Notes under the pieces: generated by a model
Databases searched by the model: none
What the model was told of the DNA's origin: nothing
Seen by the model: only the letters and a program-made list of their open reading frames with translations
Assembly (NCBI GenBank): GCA_017417315.1
Contig: JAFPZK010000030.1
Location: 1-64,000 of the forward strand
Length of the DNA: 64,000 bases
DNA from: Bacteroidales bacterium
GTDB lineage: Bacteria; Bacteroidota; Bacteroidia; Bacteroidales; UBA3824
Direction of reading: 5' to 3'
Translations under genes and position numbers: made by a program
In this document: one piece after another, positions 25,104-33,781 of the stretch
Layout of the letters: every line of letters starts with the position of its first letter
Numbering within the stretch: position 1 is the first letter of the stretch

Positions 25104-26129
25104 ATGGAAAAGATAAGAATAGGAATAATTTGTCCGTCGGAAATTGCTTTCCGCAGATTTTTGCCCGCGCTGAAATTGGCGGAAGGTTTTGAATATGTCG
25201 GTGTTGCAACCGCCAAACAAGAAGAATATTCAGGCGCAACAAACGAAATTCTTGAACGTCATCGTCAGAAGGCTTTGCCCTTTGTGGATAACTACGGCGG
25301 TAAAATTTTTGACGGTTATGAAACAATAATTCTCTCGCCTGAAATTGATGCCGTTTATTTGCCTTTGCCTCCGGCACTTCATTTCAAATGGGCTGAAAAA
25401 GCATTGCTCAACAATAAGCATGTTTTTGTGGAAAAACCGTCAACGACATGTTTAAAGGATACTTTGAGATTAATATCATTGGCGAAAGAGCGGAATTTGG
25501 CACTTCATGAGGATTATATGTTCGTATTTCACAATCAGTTAGAAGCAATTAACGATATTATTAAAAGCGGTGAACTCGGTGAAGTAAGGCTTTACAGAAT
25601 CACATTCGGATTTCCGAGACGTGCTGCTAATGATTTCCGTTATAAGCAGGCGTTAGGCGGCGGAGCGTTGCTTGATGCCGGAGGTTATACGATGAAATAT
25701 GCGGCAAAACTTCTCGGAAAAAGCGGACGGCTCGTTACTGCAAACGCCAATTATTTATCTGATTTTGAAGTGGATATGTACGGCTCGGCTACAATGGTGA
25801 ACCTCGAAGGCATAACGGCACAGTTGGCTTTCGGAATGGACAACGATTACAAATGCGATTTGGAAGTTTGGTGCAGCAAAGGAACGCTGACTTCAAGCCG
25901 CGTTTTGACTGCGCCTGCCGGATTTGTCCCGACTTGTACGATTAAGAAAAATCAAGATTACGAAACGCGCAATCTTCCTTCTGACGATGCCTTTTTGAAA
26001 TCAATTCAGCATTTTGAGCGTTGTGTAAAAGATGAAACCGTCCGAATAGAAAATTATGAGGAAATCGAACATCAGGCAACTTTGGTTGACAACTTCCGCG
26101 AAATGAGCAAAAAAACTTCAAAATTTTGA
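25104..26129 (+). CDS. Gfo/Idh/MocA family oxidoreductase (putative NDP-sugar 3-ketoreductase)
   Basis: NAD(P)-dependent sugar oxidoreductase of 341 residues. The Rossmann start is KIRIGIICPSEIAFRRFLPA, not the strict GxGxxG. The family lysine lies in HVFVEKPSTT near 110, and a substrate-binding region with LGGGALLDAGGYTM near 188-201 follows. KijD10 and related Gfo/Idh/MocA enzymes reduce the 3-keto group formed after 2,3-dehydration, and the gene context points to that role here. This is inference. It starts 2 bases after the aminotransferase stop. Confidence 0.82.
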   Translation: MEKIRIGIICPSEIAFRRFLPALKLAEGFEYVGVATAKQEEYSGATNEILERHRQKALPFVDNYGGKIFDGYETIILSPEIDAVYLPLPPALHFKWAEKALLNNKHVFVEKPSTTCLKDTLRLISLAKERNLALHEDYMFVFHNQLEAINDIIKSGELGEVRLYRITFGFPRRAANDFRYKQALGGGALLDAGGYTMKYAAKLLGKSGRLVTANANYLSDFEVDMYGSATMVNLEGITAQLAFGMDNDYKCDLEVWCSKGTLTSSRVLTAPAGFVPTCTIKKNQDYETRNLPSDDAFLKSIQHFERCVKDETVRIENYEEIEHQATLVDNFREMSKKTSKF

Positions 26130-26137
26130 AACAAATA

Positions 26138-26169
26138 TTTGCAAAAACTCATAAAAAAAAATAATTTTG
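26138..26169 (+). promoter_or_regulatory. Promoter of the 2-oxoacid:ferredoxin oxidoreductase operon
   Basis: TTTG (26138-26141), 20 bases, TAATTTTG (26162-26169), 31 bases before the ferredoxin-subunit start. Confidence 0.7.
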
Positions 26170-26200
26170 CGCATTGAAAACAAACAATCAATCATAAAAA

Positions 26201-26431
26201 ATGGCAAAAGTAAGAGGAGCGGTTGTTATCGACAAAGAAAAATGCAAAGGTTGCGGCTTATGCGTTGACGCTTGCAAATTTCAAGTCTTGCAACTTTCCC
26301 AAAACGTCAATTTAAAGGGTTATACGCCCGCTTTTATGGCAAATGCAGAAAACTGCACGGGTTGCACAAACTGCGCAACTATTTGTCCCGATGCAGTAAT
26401 TACAGTTTATAGAGTTAAAGAAAATAACTGA
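26201..26431 (+). CDS. 2-oxoacid:ferredoxin oxidoreductase, delta (ferredoxin) subunit
   Basis: A 76-residue two-cluster ferredoxin that passes electrons from the catalytic subunits to soluble ferredoxin. The two 4Fe-4S motifs are CKGCGLCVDAC at 15-25 and CTGCTNCATIC near 52-62, each followed by the partner cysteine or proline expected. It is the first gene of a four-gene operon in the delta-alpha-beta-gamma order used by KOR/VOR enzymes. Confidence 0.9.
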   Translation: MAKVRGAVVIDKEKCKGCGLCVDACKFQVLQLSQNVNLKGYTPAFMANAENCTGCTNCATICPDAVITVYRVKENN

Positions 26432-26433
26432 AT

Positions 26434-27513
26434 ATGAGTGAATTAAGACTTATGAAGGGTAACGAGGCATTAGCCGAAGCCGCTATCAGGGCGGGCGTTG
26501 ATGCTTATTACGGTTATCCTATCACCCCTCAGTCGGAGGTTATGGAATACCTCATGAAAGCAAACCCCGAAAAAACAACAGGTATGGTAGTCCTTCAAGC
26601 CGAAAGCGAAGTTGCATCTATAAATATGGTTTACGGTGCGGCGGGCGCAGGCAAAATGGCGATGACCTCATCGTCAAGTCCGGGCGTATCGCTCATGCAG
26701 GAAGGTATTTCGTACATAGCAGGTGCGGAGTTGCCTTGCGTGGTTGTTAACGTGGTACGCGGAGGCCCCGGTCTCGGAACTATTCAACCCTCGCAAGCCG
26801 ATTATTTTCAGACGGTTAAAGGCGGAGGACACGGTGATTATAAACTCATAACGTTAGCACCGGCTTCGGTTCAGGAAATGGCTGATTTTATGAAATTGGC
26901 TTTTGACTTGGCTTTCAAATACAGAAATCCGGCAATGATTCTCTCTGACGGCGCAATCGGTCAGATGATGGAAAAAGTTGAACTTTTTGACCCCGTACCG
27001 CGCCGCACCGACGAGAAAGTTGCCGAGCAATGTCCTTGGGCAACAACAGGCAGAAAACGCGGAACTCAAAAACGTGTTATCACTTCGCTCAGACTTGTGG
27101 CTTCGGTTCAAGAGGAGTTCAACATAAAACTTCAAAATAAATACAAGGAAATCCAAGAAAAGGAAGTCCGCTCAGAAATGTTGCAATGTGATGACGCTGA
27201 ATTTGTTATCGTTGCATACGGTTCAAGCGCGAGAACAAGTATGAAAGCCGTTCAGATAGCAAGAGAACACGGCTTGAAAGTCGGCTTGTTAAGACCGCAG
27301 ACTTTATGGCCTTTCCCGTCAAAACAGATTGAAACTCTGATAAATAACGGTGTAAAAGGATTTTTAAGCGTTGAAATGAGTGCCGGTCAGATGGTAGAGG
27401 ACGTAAAACTTGCCGCTAACGGAGGCGCAAAAGTTGAACATTACGGTCGTATGGGCGGTGTAATTGCTTCGCCGTCAGACATATACGAAGCGTTAAAAAA
27501 GTTTGCAAAATAA
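26434..27513 (+). CDS. vorB: 2-oxoacid:ferredoxin oxidoreductase, alpha subunit (VorB/KorA type)
   Basis: Catalytic subunit for oxidative decarboxylation of a 2-oxoacid to an acyl-CoA, with reduction of ferredoxin. GNEALAEAAIRAGVDAYYGYPITPQSEVMEYL opens the protein, in two parts typical of the pyrimidine-binding domain. SSSSPGVSLMQEGISY and RGGPGLGTIQPSQADYF are strongly conserved. The 359 residues match the Bacteroidota proteins named VorB. The substrate could be branched-chain 2-oxoacids or 2-oxoglutarate, which sequence reading cannot separate. The stop overlaps the beta-subunit start. Confidence 0.88.
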   Translation: MSELRLMKGNEALAEAAIRAGVDAYYGYPITPQSEVMEYLMKANPEKTTGMVVLQAESEVASINMVYGAAGAGKMAMTSSSSPGVSLMQEGISYIAGAELPCVVVNVVRGGPGLGTIQPSQADYFQTVKGGGHGDYKLITLAPASVQEMADFMKLAFDLAFKYRNPAMILSDGAIGQMMEKVELFDPVPRRTDEKVAEQCPWATTGRKRGTQKRVITSLRLVASVQEEFNIKLQNKYKEIQEKEVRSEMLQCDDAEFVIVAYGSSARTSMKAVQIAREHGLKVGLLRPQTLWPFPSKQIETLINNGVKGFLSVEMSAGQMVEDVKLAANGGAKVEHYGRMGGVIASPSDIYEALKKFAK

Positions 27514-28307
27514 TGGAACTTGAAGATATAATAAAAGACGAAAACATAGTTTTCAAGAAGACCAAACTCTTGAACGACAAGCCGTTATCTTATTGTCCGG
27601 GCTGCGGACACGGAACGGTTCACAGAATCCTGATGGAAACAATCGAAGAACTCGGCATTGACGAAGAGACTATCGGCATTGCGCCGGTCGGCTGTGCGGT
27701 TATGGCATACGAGTTTATGGAAATTGACATGCAGGAGGCGGCTCACGGTCGCGCTCCGGCGTTAGCAACGGGTATAAAAAGGGTTTATCCTAACAAATAC
27801 GTGTTTACGTATCAGGGCGACGGCGACCTTGCGGCAATCGGCACGGCTGAAACAATGCACTGCTGCAACAGAGGCGAAAATATTTTGATAATTTTCATCA
27901 ACAACGGCATTTACGGCATGACCGGCGGTCAGATGGCTCCGACGACGTTGGAAGGCGCAAAAACGTCAACCTCGCCTTACGGAAGGGACGTTTCGACGAT
28001 GGGTTATCCGATAAGAATAACGGAATTAATCGCGCAACTTCCGGCTGTAAGATACGTTACCAGACAGTCGGTTCACACTCCCGCCGCCGTCAGAAAAGCA
28101 AAGGCTGCAATAAGGAAAGCCTTTGAATATCAGTCGGAAGGCAAACAGGGAACGTGTTTTATCGAGTTTTTGTCCAACTGCAATTCGGGTTGGAAAATGA
28201 CTCCCGCCCAAGCGAACAAATGGATGGAAGAAAACACTTTTAAATATTATGTTCCGGGCGACATCAAAGATAATTTTAAACTTTTAAAAAATCCTATAAT
28301 AGAATGA
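27513..28307 (+). CDS. 2-oxoacid:ferredoxin oxidoreductase, beta (TPP-binding) subunit
   Basis: Binds thiamine pyrophosphate and a 4Fe-4S cluster. CPGCGHGTVHRIL lies at 28-40 (two of the cluster cysteines), and the TPP motif GDGDLAAIG starts near 101, ending in FINNGIYGMTGGQ. TPTTxxG-like TTLEGAKTSTSPYG follows. The 264-residue length is normal. It overlaps the alpha gene by one base and the gamma gene by four. Confidence 0.9.
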   Translation: MELEDIIKDENIVFKKTKLLNDKPLSYCPGCGHGTVHRILMETIEELGIDEETIGIAPVGCAVMAYEFMEIDMQEAAHGRAPALATGIKRVYPNKYVFTYQGDGDLAAIGTAETMHCCNRGENILIIFINNGIYGMTGGQMAPTTLEGAKTSTSPYGRDVSTMGYPIRITELIAQLPAVRYVTRQSVHTPAAVRKAKAAIRKAFEYQSEGKQGTCFIEFLSNCNSGWKMTPAQANKWMEENTFKYYVPGDIKDNFKLLKNPIIE

Positions 28308-28870
28308 TTAACGAGGAAATAATAATCGCGGGTTTCGGAGGTCAGGGCGTACTTTCGATGGGGAAAATTTTGGCTTATTCTGGCTTGATGAACGGTTTGG
28401 AGGTATCGTGGATGCCTTCTTACGGTCCTGAAATGAGAGGCGGTACGGCTAACGTTACGGTAATTTTGAGCGAGGAACGCATAAGTTCACCGATTTTAAC
28501 GAGTTACGACACGGCAATCATTTTGAACCAGCAGTCTTTGGACAAGTTTGAAAACGCCGTTAAGCCGGGCGGAATTTTGATTTACGACCCGAGCGGAATT
28601 TCAAATCCTCCTACAAGACACGACTTAAACGTATTTTCCGTTGAGGCGACAAAAGCCGCAAACGAAAGAAATATGTCAAAGATTTTCAACATGATAGTTT
28701 TAGGCGGTTATTTAAAGGTTAATCCGGTAGTTTCGCTCGAACATATTGAAGCGGGCTTAAAGAAATCGCTTCCTGAGCGTCATCACAACCTTATTCCCGC
28801 TAACATCGAAGGTTTAAAACTCGGAGCAAGTCTTATTCAAAGAGAAAATTTTTATAAGGCAGCCTGCTGA
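28304..28870 (+). CDS. 2-oxoacid:ferredoxin oxidoreductase, gamma subunit
   Basis: A 188-residue CoA-binding gamma subunit. The conserved start IIIAGFGGQGVLSMGKILA is present, and SYGPEMRGGTANVTVILS is typical. It closes the operon and is translationally coupled to the beta gene. A glycosyltransferase gene follows after 14 bases, so transcription may continue into the glycan cluster. Confidence 0.9.
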   Translation: MINEEIIIAGFGGQGVLSMGKILAYSGLMNGLEVSWMPSYGPEMRGGTANVTVILSEERISSPILTSYDTAIILNQQSLDKFENAVKPGGILIYDPSGISNPPTRHDLNVFSVEATKAANERNMSKIFNMIVLGGYLKVNPVVSLEHIEAGLKKSLPERHHNLIPANIEGLKLGASLIQRENFYKAAC

Positions 28871-28884
28871 ACGGATTGAAAAAA

Positions 28885-29805
28885 ATGCAGTTTTCGATAA
28901 TTTCACCGATATATTACGGCGAAAAAATGCTTGACGAATTGGTTTCGCGCATTGAAAAATCGCTTGAAACAATAACTGAAGATTACGAAATAATCCTTGT
29001 TAACGATTCGTCGCCGGATAATTCGTGGCAAAAAATTAAAGAGATTTGCGCCCGCGACAAGAAAGTCAAAGGCGTGAATCTTAGCCGCAATTTTGGTCAG
29101 CATTATGCCATAAGTGCGGGTTTGAGTCTTTGTCAAGGCGAATGGATAGTGGTGTTGGACTGCGACTTACAAGACATTCCCGAAGAGATTCCGAACCTTT
29201 ATAACAAGGCTCTTGAAGGTTACGATATAGTGTACGCGCGGCGGGTTGTAAAAAAATCCGGATTTTTCAAAAAACTTTCGTCAACACTTTTTCATAAAGT
29301 ATTTGATTGGTTGAGCGGCACGAAAACGGACAAAACAATAGCCAATTTCGGAATTTATCACAAAAAAGTGATAGCCGAATTTAACAAAATGCCGGAAGTT
29401 GCAAGGACGTTTGTAGGCTTGGTTTCGACCTTGGGTTTTAATCATACTGCCTTAGACGTCAAACATGCGCCGAGGGCTGAGGGCAAAAGTTCATACACTT
29501 TGAAAAAACTTTTAAAATTGTCTTTTGATTCGATAATTTCCAACACGAACAAACCGTTGAAAATGTCGATAGGTTTTGGATTTTTTATGGCTTTTTTGTC
29601 GTTTTTTTTGGCGGTTTATAATATTATTGCTAAATTTACGGGGTATATAGAAGTACCCGGTTATACAACTACGGTGTTTTCTATATGGTTTGTCGGCGGA
29701 ATTATACTTATGATGCTCGGAATTTTGGGCATGTACATAAGCAAAATTTTCGACCAAGTAAAACAACGTCCGCTATTTGTTATCAGCGAAAAAATTAACT
29801 GTTAA
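28885..29805 (+). CDS. GT2 glycosyltransferase, GtrB/DPMS-like, with two C-terminal membrane helices
   Basis: Probably transfers a sugar from a nucleotide to the lipid undecaprenyl phosphate. The GT-A fold is evident: FSIISPIYYGEKML, then IILVNDSSPDNSW, then the DxD-type motif VVLDCDLQDIPEEIP near 90. Two hydrophobic helices near 228-250 and 265-288 anchor it in the inner membrane, as in GtrB. The ATG at 28885 gives a family-like start; a TTG three codons upstream is possible. It begins the surface-glycan region. Confidence 0.85.
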   Translation: MQFSIISPIYYGEKMLDELVSRIEKSLETITEDYEIILVNDSSPDNSWQKIKEICARDKKVKGVNLSRNFGQHYAISAGLSLCQGEWIVVLDCDLQDIPEEIPNLYNKALEGYDIVYARRVVKKSGFFKKLSSTLFHKVFDWLSGTKTDKTIANFGIYHKKVIAEFNKMPEVARTFVGLVSTLGFNHTALDVKHAPRAEGKSSYTLKKLLKLSFDSIISNTNKPLKMSIGFGFFMAFLSFFLAVYNIIAKFTGYIEVPGYTTTVFSIWFVGGIILMMLGILGMYISKIFDQVKQRPLFVISEKINC

Positions 29806-29811
29806 AAAAAA

Positions 29812-30765
29812 GTGGTGGAAATTTTCAAACGCCAAGACAGATTTGAGTGGATTGATTATCTGAAAATGTGTGCTGCTTTGTTAATAACAAACAGTCATTG
29901 TCAAAACATATATCCGCTTTCATACTTATCTGTTGGCGGAACATTTGGTAATGCCCTTTTTTTTATTATATCAGGTTATTTGTTAATTAACATCAGGACA
30001 AGTTTTATAACATGGTATTATAACCGTGTAAAAAGATTACTACCGTCAACATTATTGTGCTTATCTGTAAATGTAATATTTTTCTTAGATGATGATATTC
30101 AGAATTTTACAGATTTAAAAAAAGTTGTTGTATATTATTTGGATTTGTATTGGTTTGTATGGACAATTCTGATATATTACATGATATACTTTCCTATAAT
30201 TAGACAGGCATTAATACGAAAATCTGTAAAGCCAATTACTATAACTCTTTTTGTTTGGATTGTAGGTTATATTGTATTGTATAGCATTTATTTGCACCAG
30301 AATAATAAATCTTTTTTTGTAGAATTATCAGGATTTGACTTTTTTAAGGTATATAATTATTTCGGAGTTTTTATCCTTGGAGCATTATTTAGAACATTAC
30401 AAAATAAATTTCATTGCAAGACTTGTTTAGCATTGCTTTTATGTATATCGGGAGCCTGTATCTGGGCTTTTGAATACGGTATGATTTATTTTTATAATCA
30501 GTATTATAGTGTTCAATTCATAATACATTTGGGCGTATTAATTTTTGCATTTTTTGCAATAGTGTTATTTTCCCAACTGAAAATAAGGAAAGTAAAAATC
30601 GTTAGCCTGATTGCAAGTTCCACATTGGAAATTTATTTGATGCAAATAACTTTTTTAGCACTATCATTATATTTTAGTTTTCCCGTAAATTGGATATGTC
30701 ATTTTTCAATTGCATTTATCGGAGGTGTGTTATTTCATTTGGCTTTGAACAAACTATATGTGTAG
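29812..30765 (+). CDS. Acyltransferase 3 family membrane protein
   Basis: A 317-residue integral membrane protein with about ten hydrophobic helices. It shows the acyltransferase-3 N terminus: FEWIDYLKMCAALLITNSHC, in which the usual catalytic histidine appears in NSHC, then ALFFIISGYLL. Such proteins acetylate or otherwise acylate surface polysaccharides. The start is GTG, since no ATG precedes the conserved region. Base composition is clearly more AT-rich than the flanking genes, suggesting recent acquisition. Confidence 0.82.
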   Translation: MVEIFKRQDRFEWIDYLKMCAALLITNSHCQNIYPLSYLSVGGTFGNALFFIISGYLLINIRTSFITWYYNRVKRLLPSTLLCLSVNVIFFLDDDIQNFTDLKKVVVYYLDLYWFVWTILIYYMIYFPIIRQALIRKSVKPITITLFVWIVGYIVLYSIYLHQNNKSFFVELSGFDFFKVYNYFGVFILGALFRTLQNKFHCKTCLALLLCISGACIWAFEYGMIYFYNQYYSVQFIIHLGVLIFAFFAIVLFSQLKIRKVKIVSLIASSTLEIYLMQITFLALSLYFSFPVNWICHFSIAFIGGVLFHLALNKLYV

Positions 30766-30849
30766 CGGAATCCGAGGCGGAATGTTTTGAAGAAAAATTT
30801 GTAAATGTGAATACTTTTTTATAAAATTGCAGCAAAATTACACATTTTT

Positions 30850-31734
30850 ATGAAACAAATTATTCTTATAACTGGTTCTAACGGCTTTATAGGAAGGCAC
30901 GTTTGCGAATATTTCAGACAAAAAGGATATTATGTCATAGGCTTGGGACGGCGCGAAAAATCCGTTCCGGAAGTTGATGAATATTTAAAAATTGACTTGG
31001 AAAGCGAAGAAATCAGCAATTATATACCAAAAGAAAAAATTGCCGCCGTAATACATTTGGCAGCCGATATGAGACGCGAACCGAATTGCGTTGAAGTAGT
31101 CAGGGCAAACTGCACCGGCGAACAAAGACTATTGGAGTTTTGCGAAAAAAATTCAATTGATACTTTCCTGCAACTTTCGTCGCTGCCTGTAATCGGTTCG
31201 CCGAAAATTTTACCGATAAGAGAAGACCACCCGATATGTCCGCCGAGCGTTTATCACAGTACAAAATTCATGGGTGAAATTTTAGCGGATTACGCAATGC
31301 GCAAACACGGAATCAGGACGGCAAGTTTCAGAATTTCTTCACCGGTGGGAAAAGGAATGAATGAAAAAACTATTTTCCCGATTTTCGTAAAAAAAGCCGT
31401 AAATAACGAAAACATAACCATTTACGGAAAAGGTTCAAGAGTGCAAACTTATATTCACGTTGACGATATTTCTCAGGCTCTGTATAAAAGTGTTTGGGCT
31501 GAAAAATGTTGCGGCGTGTACAATCTTGCCTCGTTCAACAAAATTTCTAATCTTGATTTGGCAAAAAAATGCGTTGAAGTTTTAAAATCCAAATCAAAAA
31601 TCGTTTTCAACGGTTTGCCAGATTCTTCTGACGACGAAATTTGGGACGTTTGTATCGACAAATTAATGGCGGATACCGGCTTTACCCCAAAAATCACGCT
31701 CGAAAGTTGTATCAAAGAAATCGCAAATTATTAA
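30850..31734 (+). CDS. NAD-dependent epimerase/dehydratase (extended SDR)
   Basis: A 294-residue nucleotide-sugar-modifying enzyme. The Rossmann motif GSNGFIG lies at 8-14. The catalytic pair YHSTK (Y and K of YxxxK) is near 137-141, and the upstream serine is in LQLSSLPVIG. HVDDISQAL is typical of the family. The exact sugar cannot be told. It is followed 6 bases later by an ATP-grasp ligase gene, which suggests a joint step in glycan decoration. Confidence 0.85.
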   Translation: MKQIILITGSNGFIGRHVCEYFRQKGYYVIGLGRREKSVPEVDEYLKIDLESEEISNYIPKEKIAAVIHLAADMRREPNCVEVVRANCTGEQRLLEFCEKNSIDTFLQLSSLPVIGSPKILPIREDHPICPPSVYHSTKFMGEILADYAMRKHGIRTASFRISSPVGKGMNEKTIFPIFVKKAVNNENITIYGKGSRVQTYIHVDDISQALYKSVWAEKCCGVYNLASFNKISNLDLAKKCVEVLKSKSKIVFNGLPDSSDDEIWDVCIDKLMADTGFTPKITLESCIKEIANY

Positions 31735-31740
31735 AAAAAA

Positions 31741-32922
31741 ATGAAAAAAGTTTTGATTCTTAACGTCAGCCACAGCGAAGTGCTGTTAATAAAGGCGTTG
31801 AAAGAAATGGGGCATTATGTTATCGGCACGGGCGGACTCACCGGACAACCCGGTGAAAAATTTGTTGATACTTTCATTCAAGCCGATTATTCCGATAAGG
31901 AAAAAATGTTGAAATTGGCTGTTGACAACAATATTGACGCAATTTGTGCCAACTGCAACGATTTCGGCGTGATTTCGGCGGCGTATGTCGCTGAAAAACT
32001 CGGACTTCCGGGACACGACACTTACGAAAACGCTTTAACACTACATCACAAAGACAAGTTTAAAGTTTTTGCACAAAAGCACAATCTATGCACACCGAAA
32101 GCCGTATGGTTTGAGGACATTAAAAAAGCCAAGCAATGGGCTGAAACTTCCGCAAATTTTCCCGTCATTGTAAAACCTGTGGATTTGACCGGTGGAAAAG
32201 GCGTTTCAAGGGCAGACAATACACCGGAAGCAATTGCAGCAATAGAGAGTGCTTTCAAAATTTCGCGCATAAAACACATTGTAATAGAGGATTTTATTGA
32301 CGGAACACAGCACGCAATGTGTACGTTTTTGATAAACAAAAAAGTAGCGGCTGTTTGCAGCAACAACGAATATTCTTTCAAAAACCCTTTTAAAGTAGAA
32401 ATAGACACTTATCCGAGTGATAATGAAGATATTGCCAGAGATTTTCTCGTTGGTCAAATCGAAAAAATTGCTGAAATTTTGAACCTTAAAGATGGTATTT
32501 TTCACGTTCAATACCGTATGAAAAACTCTACTCCATACATTATAGAGCCTATGCGCAGAGTTTTGGGAAACCTTTACGGAATTACAAGCAGCAAACTCAA
32601 CGGCTTTAATTGGGATTATTTTCAGGCGAAGGCGTATTTGGGCGAAAGCCTTGACGACTTTCCCAAAAATACAAAATCAAACGGTTTTGTTGCTCACCGC
32701 AGCATTATGAGCAAAAAAAACGGCATTGTTGAAAACATTCTTATCCCAAAAGAAATAGAAAAATATGTTTTTGACCGTTTTATGATGTATCACAGCGGCA
32801 TAGAAATACATAATTATATGAATGATAATTTGGGCGTTTTATTTTTCAAGTTTTCTTCCCGCGAGGAAATGAACCATATTATGCTCGACCAATACGATGA
32901 TATTCAAGTTATTATGAAATAA
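31741..32922 (+). CDS. ATP-grasp ligase of the carboxylate-amine type
   Basis: A 393-residue ATP-grasp enzyme that should join a carboxylic acid to an amine or thiol with ATP hydrolysis. Visible parts are an N-terminal Rossmann-like preATP domain, the ATP-binding VIVKPVDLTGGKGVSRA near 142-158, and the metal-binding end of the fold with IIEPMRRVLGNLYG near 264. In this position, next to an SDR and glycosyltransferases, it may add an amino acid or acyl group to a sugar. The substrate is not recognisable. It overlaps the convergent GT2 gene by 11 bases at the 3' end. Confidence 0.8.
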   Translation: MKKVLILNVSHSEVLLIKALKEMGHYVIGTGGLTGQPGEKFVDTFIQADYSDKEKMLKLAVDNNIDAICANCNDFGVISAAYVAEKLGLPGHDTYENALTLHHKDKFKVFAQKHNLCTPKAVWFEDIKKAKQWAETSANFPVIVKPVDLTGGKGVSRADNTPEAIAAIESAFKISRIKHIVIEDFIDGTQHAMCTFLINKKVAAVCSNNEYSFKNPFKVEIDTYPSDNEDIARDFLVGQIEKIAEILNLKDGIFHVQYRMKNSTPYIIEPMRRVLGNLYGITSSKLNGFNWDYFQAKAYLGESLDDFPKNTKSNGFVAHRSIMSKKNGIVENILIPKEIEKYVFDRFMMYHSGIEIHNYMNDNLGVLFFKFSSREEMNHIMLDQYDDIQVIMK

Positions 32923-33781
32923 TAAGTTTTCCTGTCTTCTTTTTTAAGCCGTCAATTACGGCTTTTAAAAGAAGCAGTTTCTTTTTAGCAAGAAAAAAAT
33001 AGCCGCAAAAATATTCAATACCGAAAACAAATAAGAAAAAACGTCCTTTTTTAGGAAGATATTTTGTCGTAAGAGACAGAGCGATTGCATTTCTAATCCC
33101 GTAATAATATCTTAAATCGCTGCGTAAGGGAAGTTGTTTGCCCAATACATTAATAATTTTATCGCCGAATTTATGATTGATGGACAATTTAGGCGATACT
33201 AAAACTTTGTAACCGAGATAATTAACCTTCCAACACCATTCGTAATCAAACATATCAACGAAAATATCTTCATTCATTCCGCCGGCTTTTTGAAATATTT
33301 TGCAGTCGATAACCATTCCTGAGGCTATTGTTTGAAAAACGCTCATGGCTTTTTCTGGAACGACGTTTTTTATTCTATTACTTTTAAGAACCCCGACATA
33401 TAACGTATTGTTTATATTCTCATCAAAAACTATCGGTGCATACGCTGCAATTTTTTCATCATGCTTTTCTTCAAACACTTTCTCAAAATTCGCCGCATAA
33501 TCTGCGTTAAAAACAGTATCCTGATCTGACAAAATTATAAAATCAACTCCTTGTTTTTCTGCATATTCAAAACCTCTGTTAACGGCATACGCATTGCCGA
33601 AATTGTCATTAAGCGGAATCAAAACGGAATTCTTAGTTTTAACTTTTTCTATTTCGTCATAATTTTTTGACCCGTTGTCAACAATAATTATTTCTGAAAC
33701 TTGGCTTTCCAAACTTTTTAAAGCAAAAGTAAAACGCTCTATTTCAGGATTAAACGTTACTATTAATGCGTCAATCATCAT
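32912..33781 (-). CDS. GT2 glycosyltransferase, rhamnosyltransferase-like
   Basis: A 289-residue glycosyltransferase. IDALIVTFNPEIERF begins the GT-A fold, followed by EIIIVDNGS and FIILSDQDTVF (D-x-D) near 80-90. FDYEWCWKVNYLGYKVLVSP is the acceptor-side signature of RfbF-type enzymes. It probably adds a deoxyhexose such as rhamnose to a lipid-linked glycan. The start overlaps the aldolase gene stop by four bases. An alternative ATG is the next codon. Confidence 0.85.
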   Translation of the reverse strand: MMIDALIVTFNPEIERFTFALKSLESQVSEIIIVDNGSKNYDEIEKVKTKNSVLIPLNDNFGNAYAVNRGFEYAEKQGVDFIILSDQDTVFNADYAANFEKVFEEKHDEKIAAYAPIVFDENINNTLYVGVLKSNRIKNVVPEKAMSVFQTIASGMVIDCKIFQKAGGMNEDIFVDMFDYEWCWKVNYLGYKVLVSPKLSINHKFGDKIINVLGKQLPLRSDLRYYYGIRNAIALSLTTKYLPKKGRFFLFVFGIEYFCGYFFLAKKKLLLLKAVIDGLKKKTGKLIIS

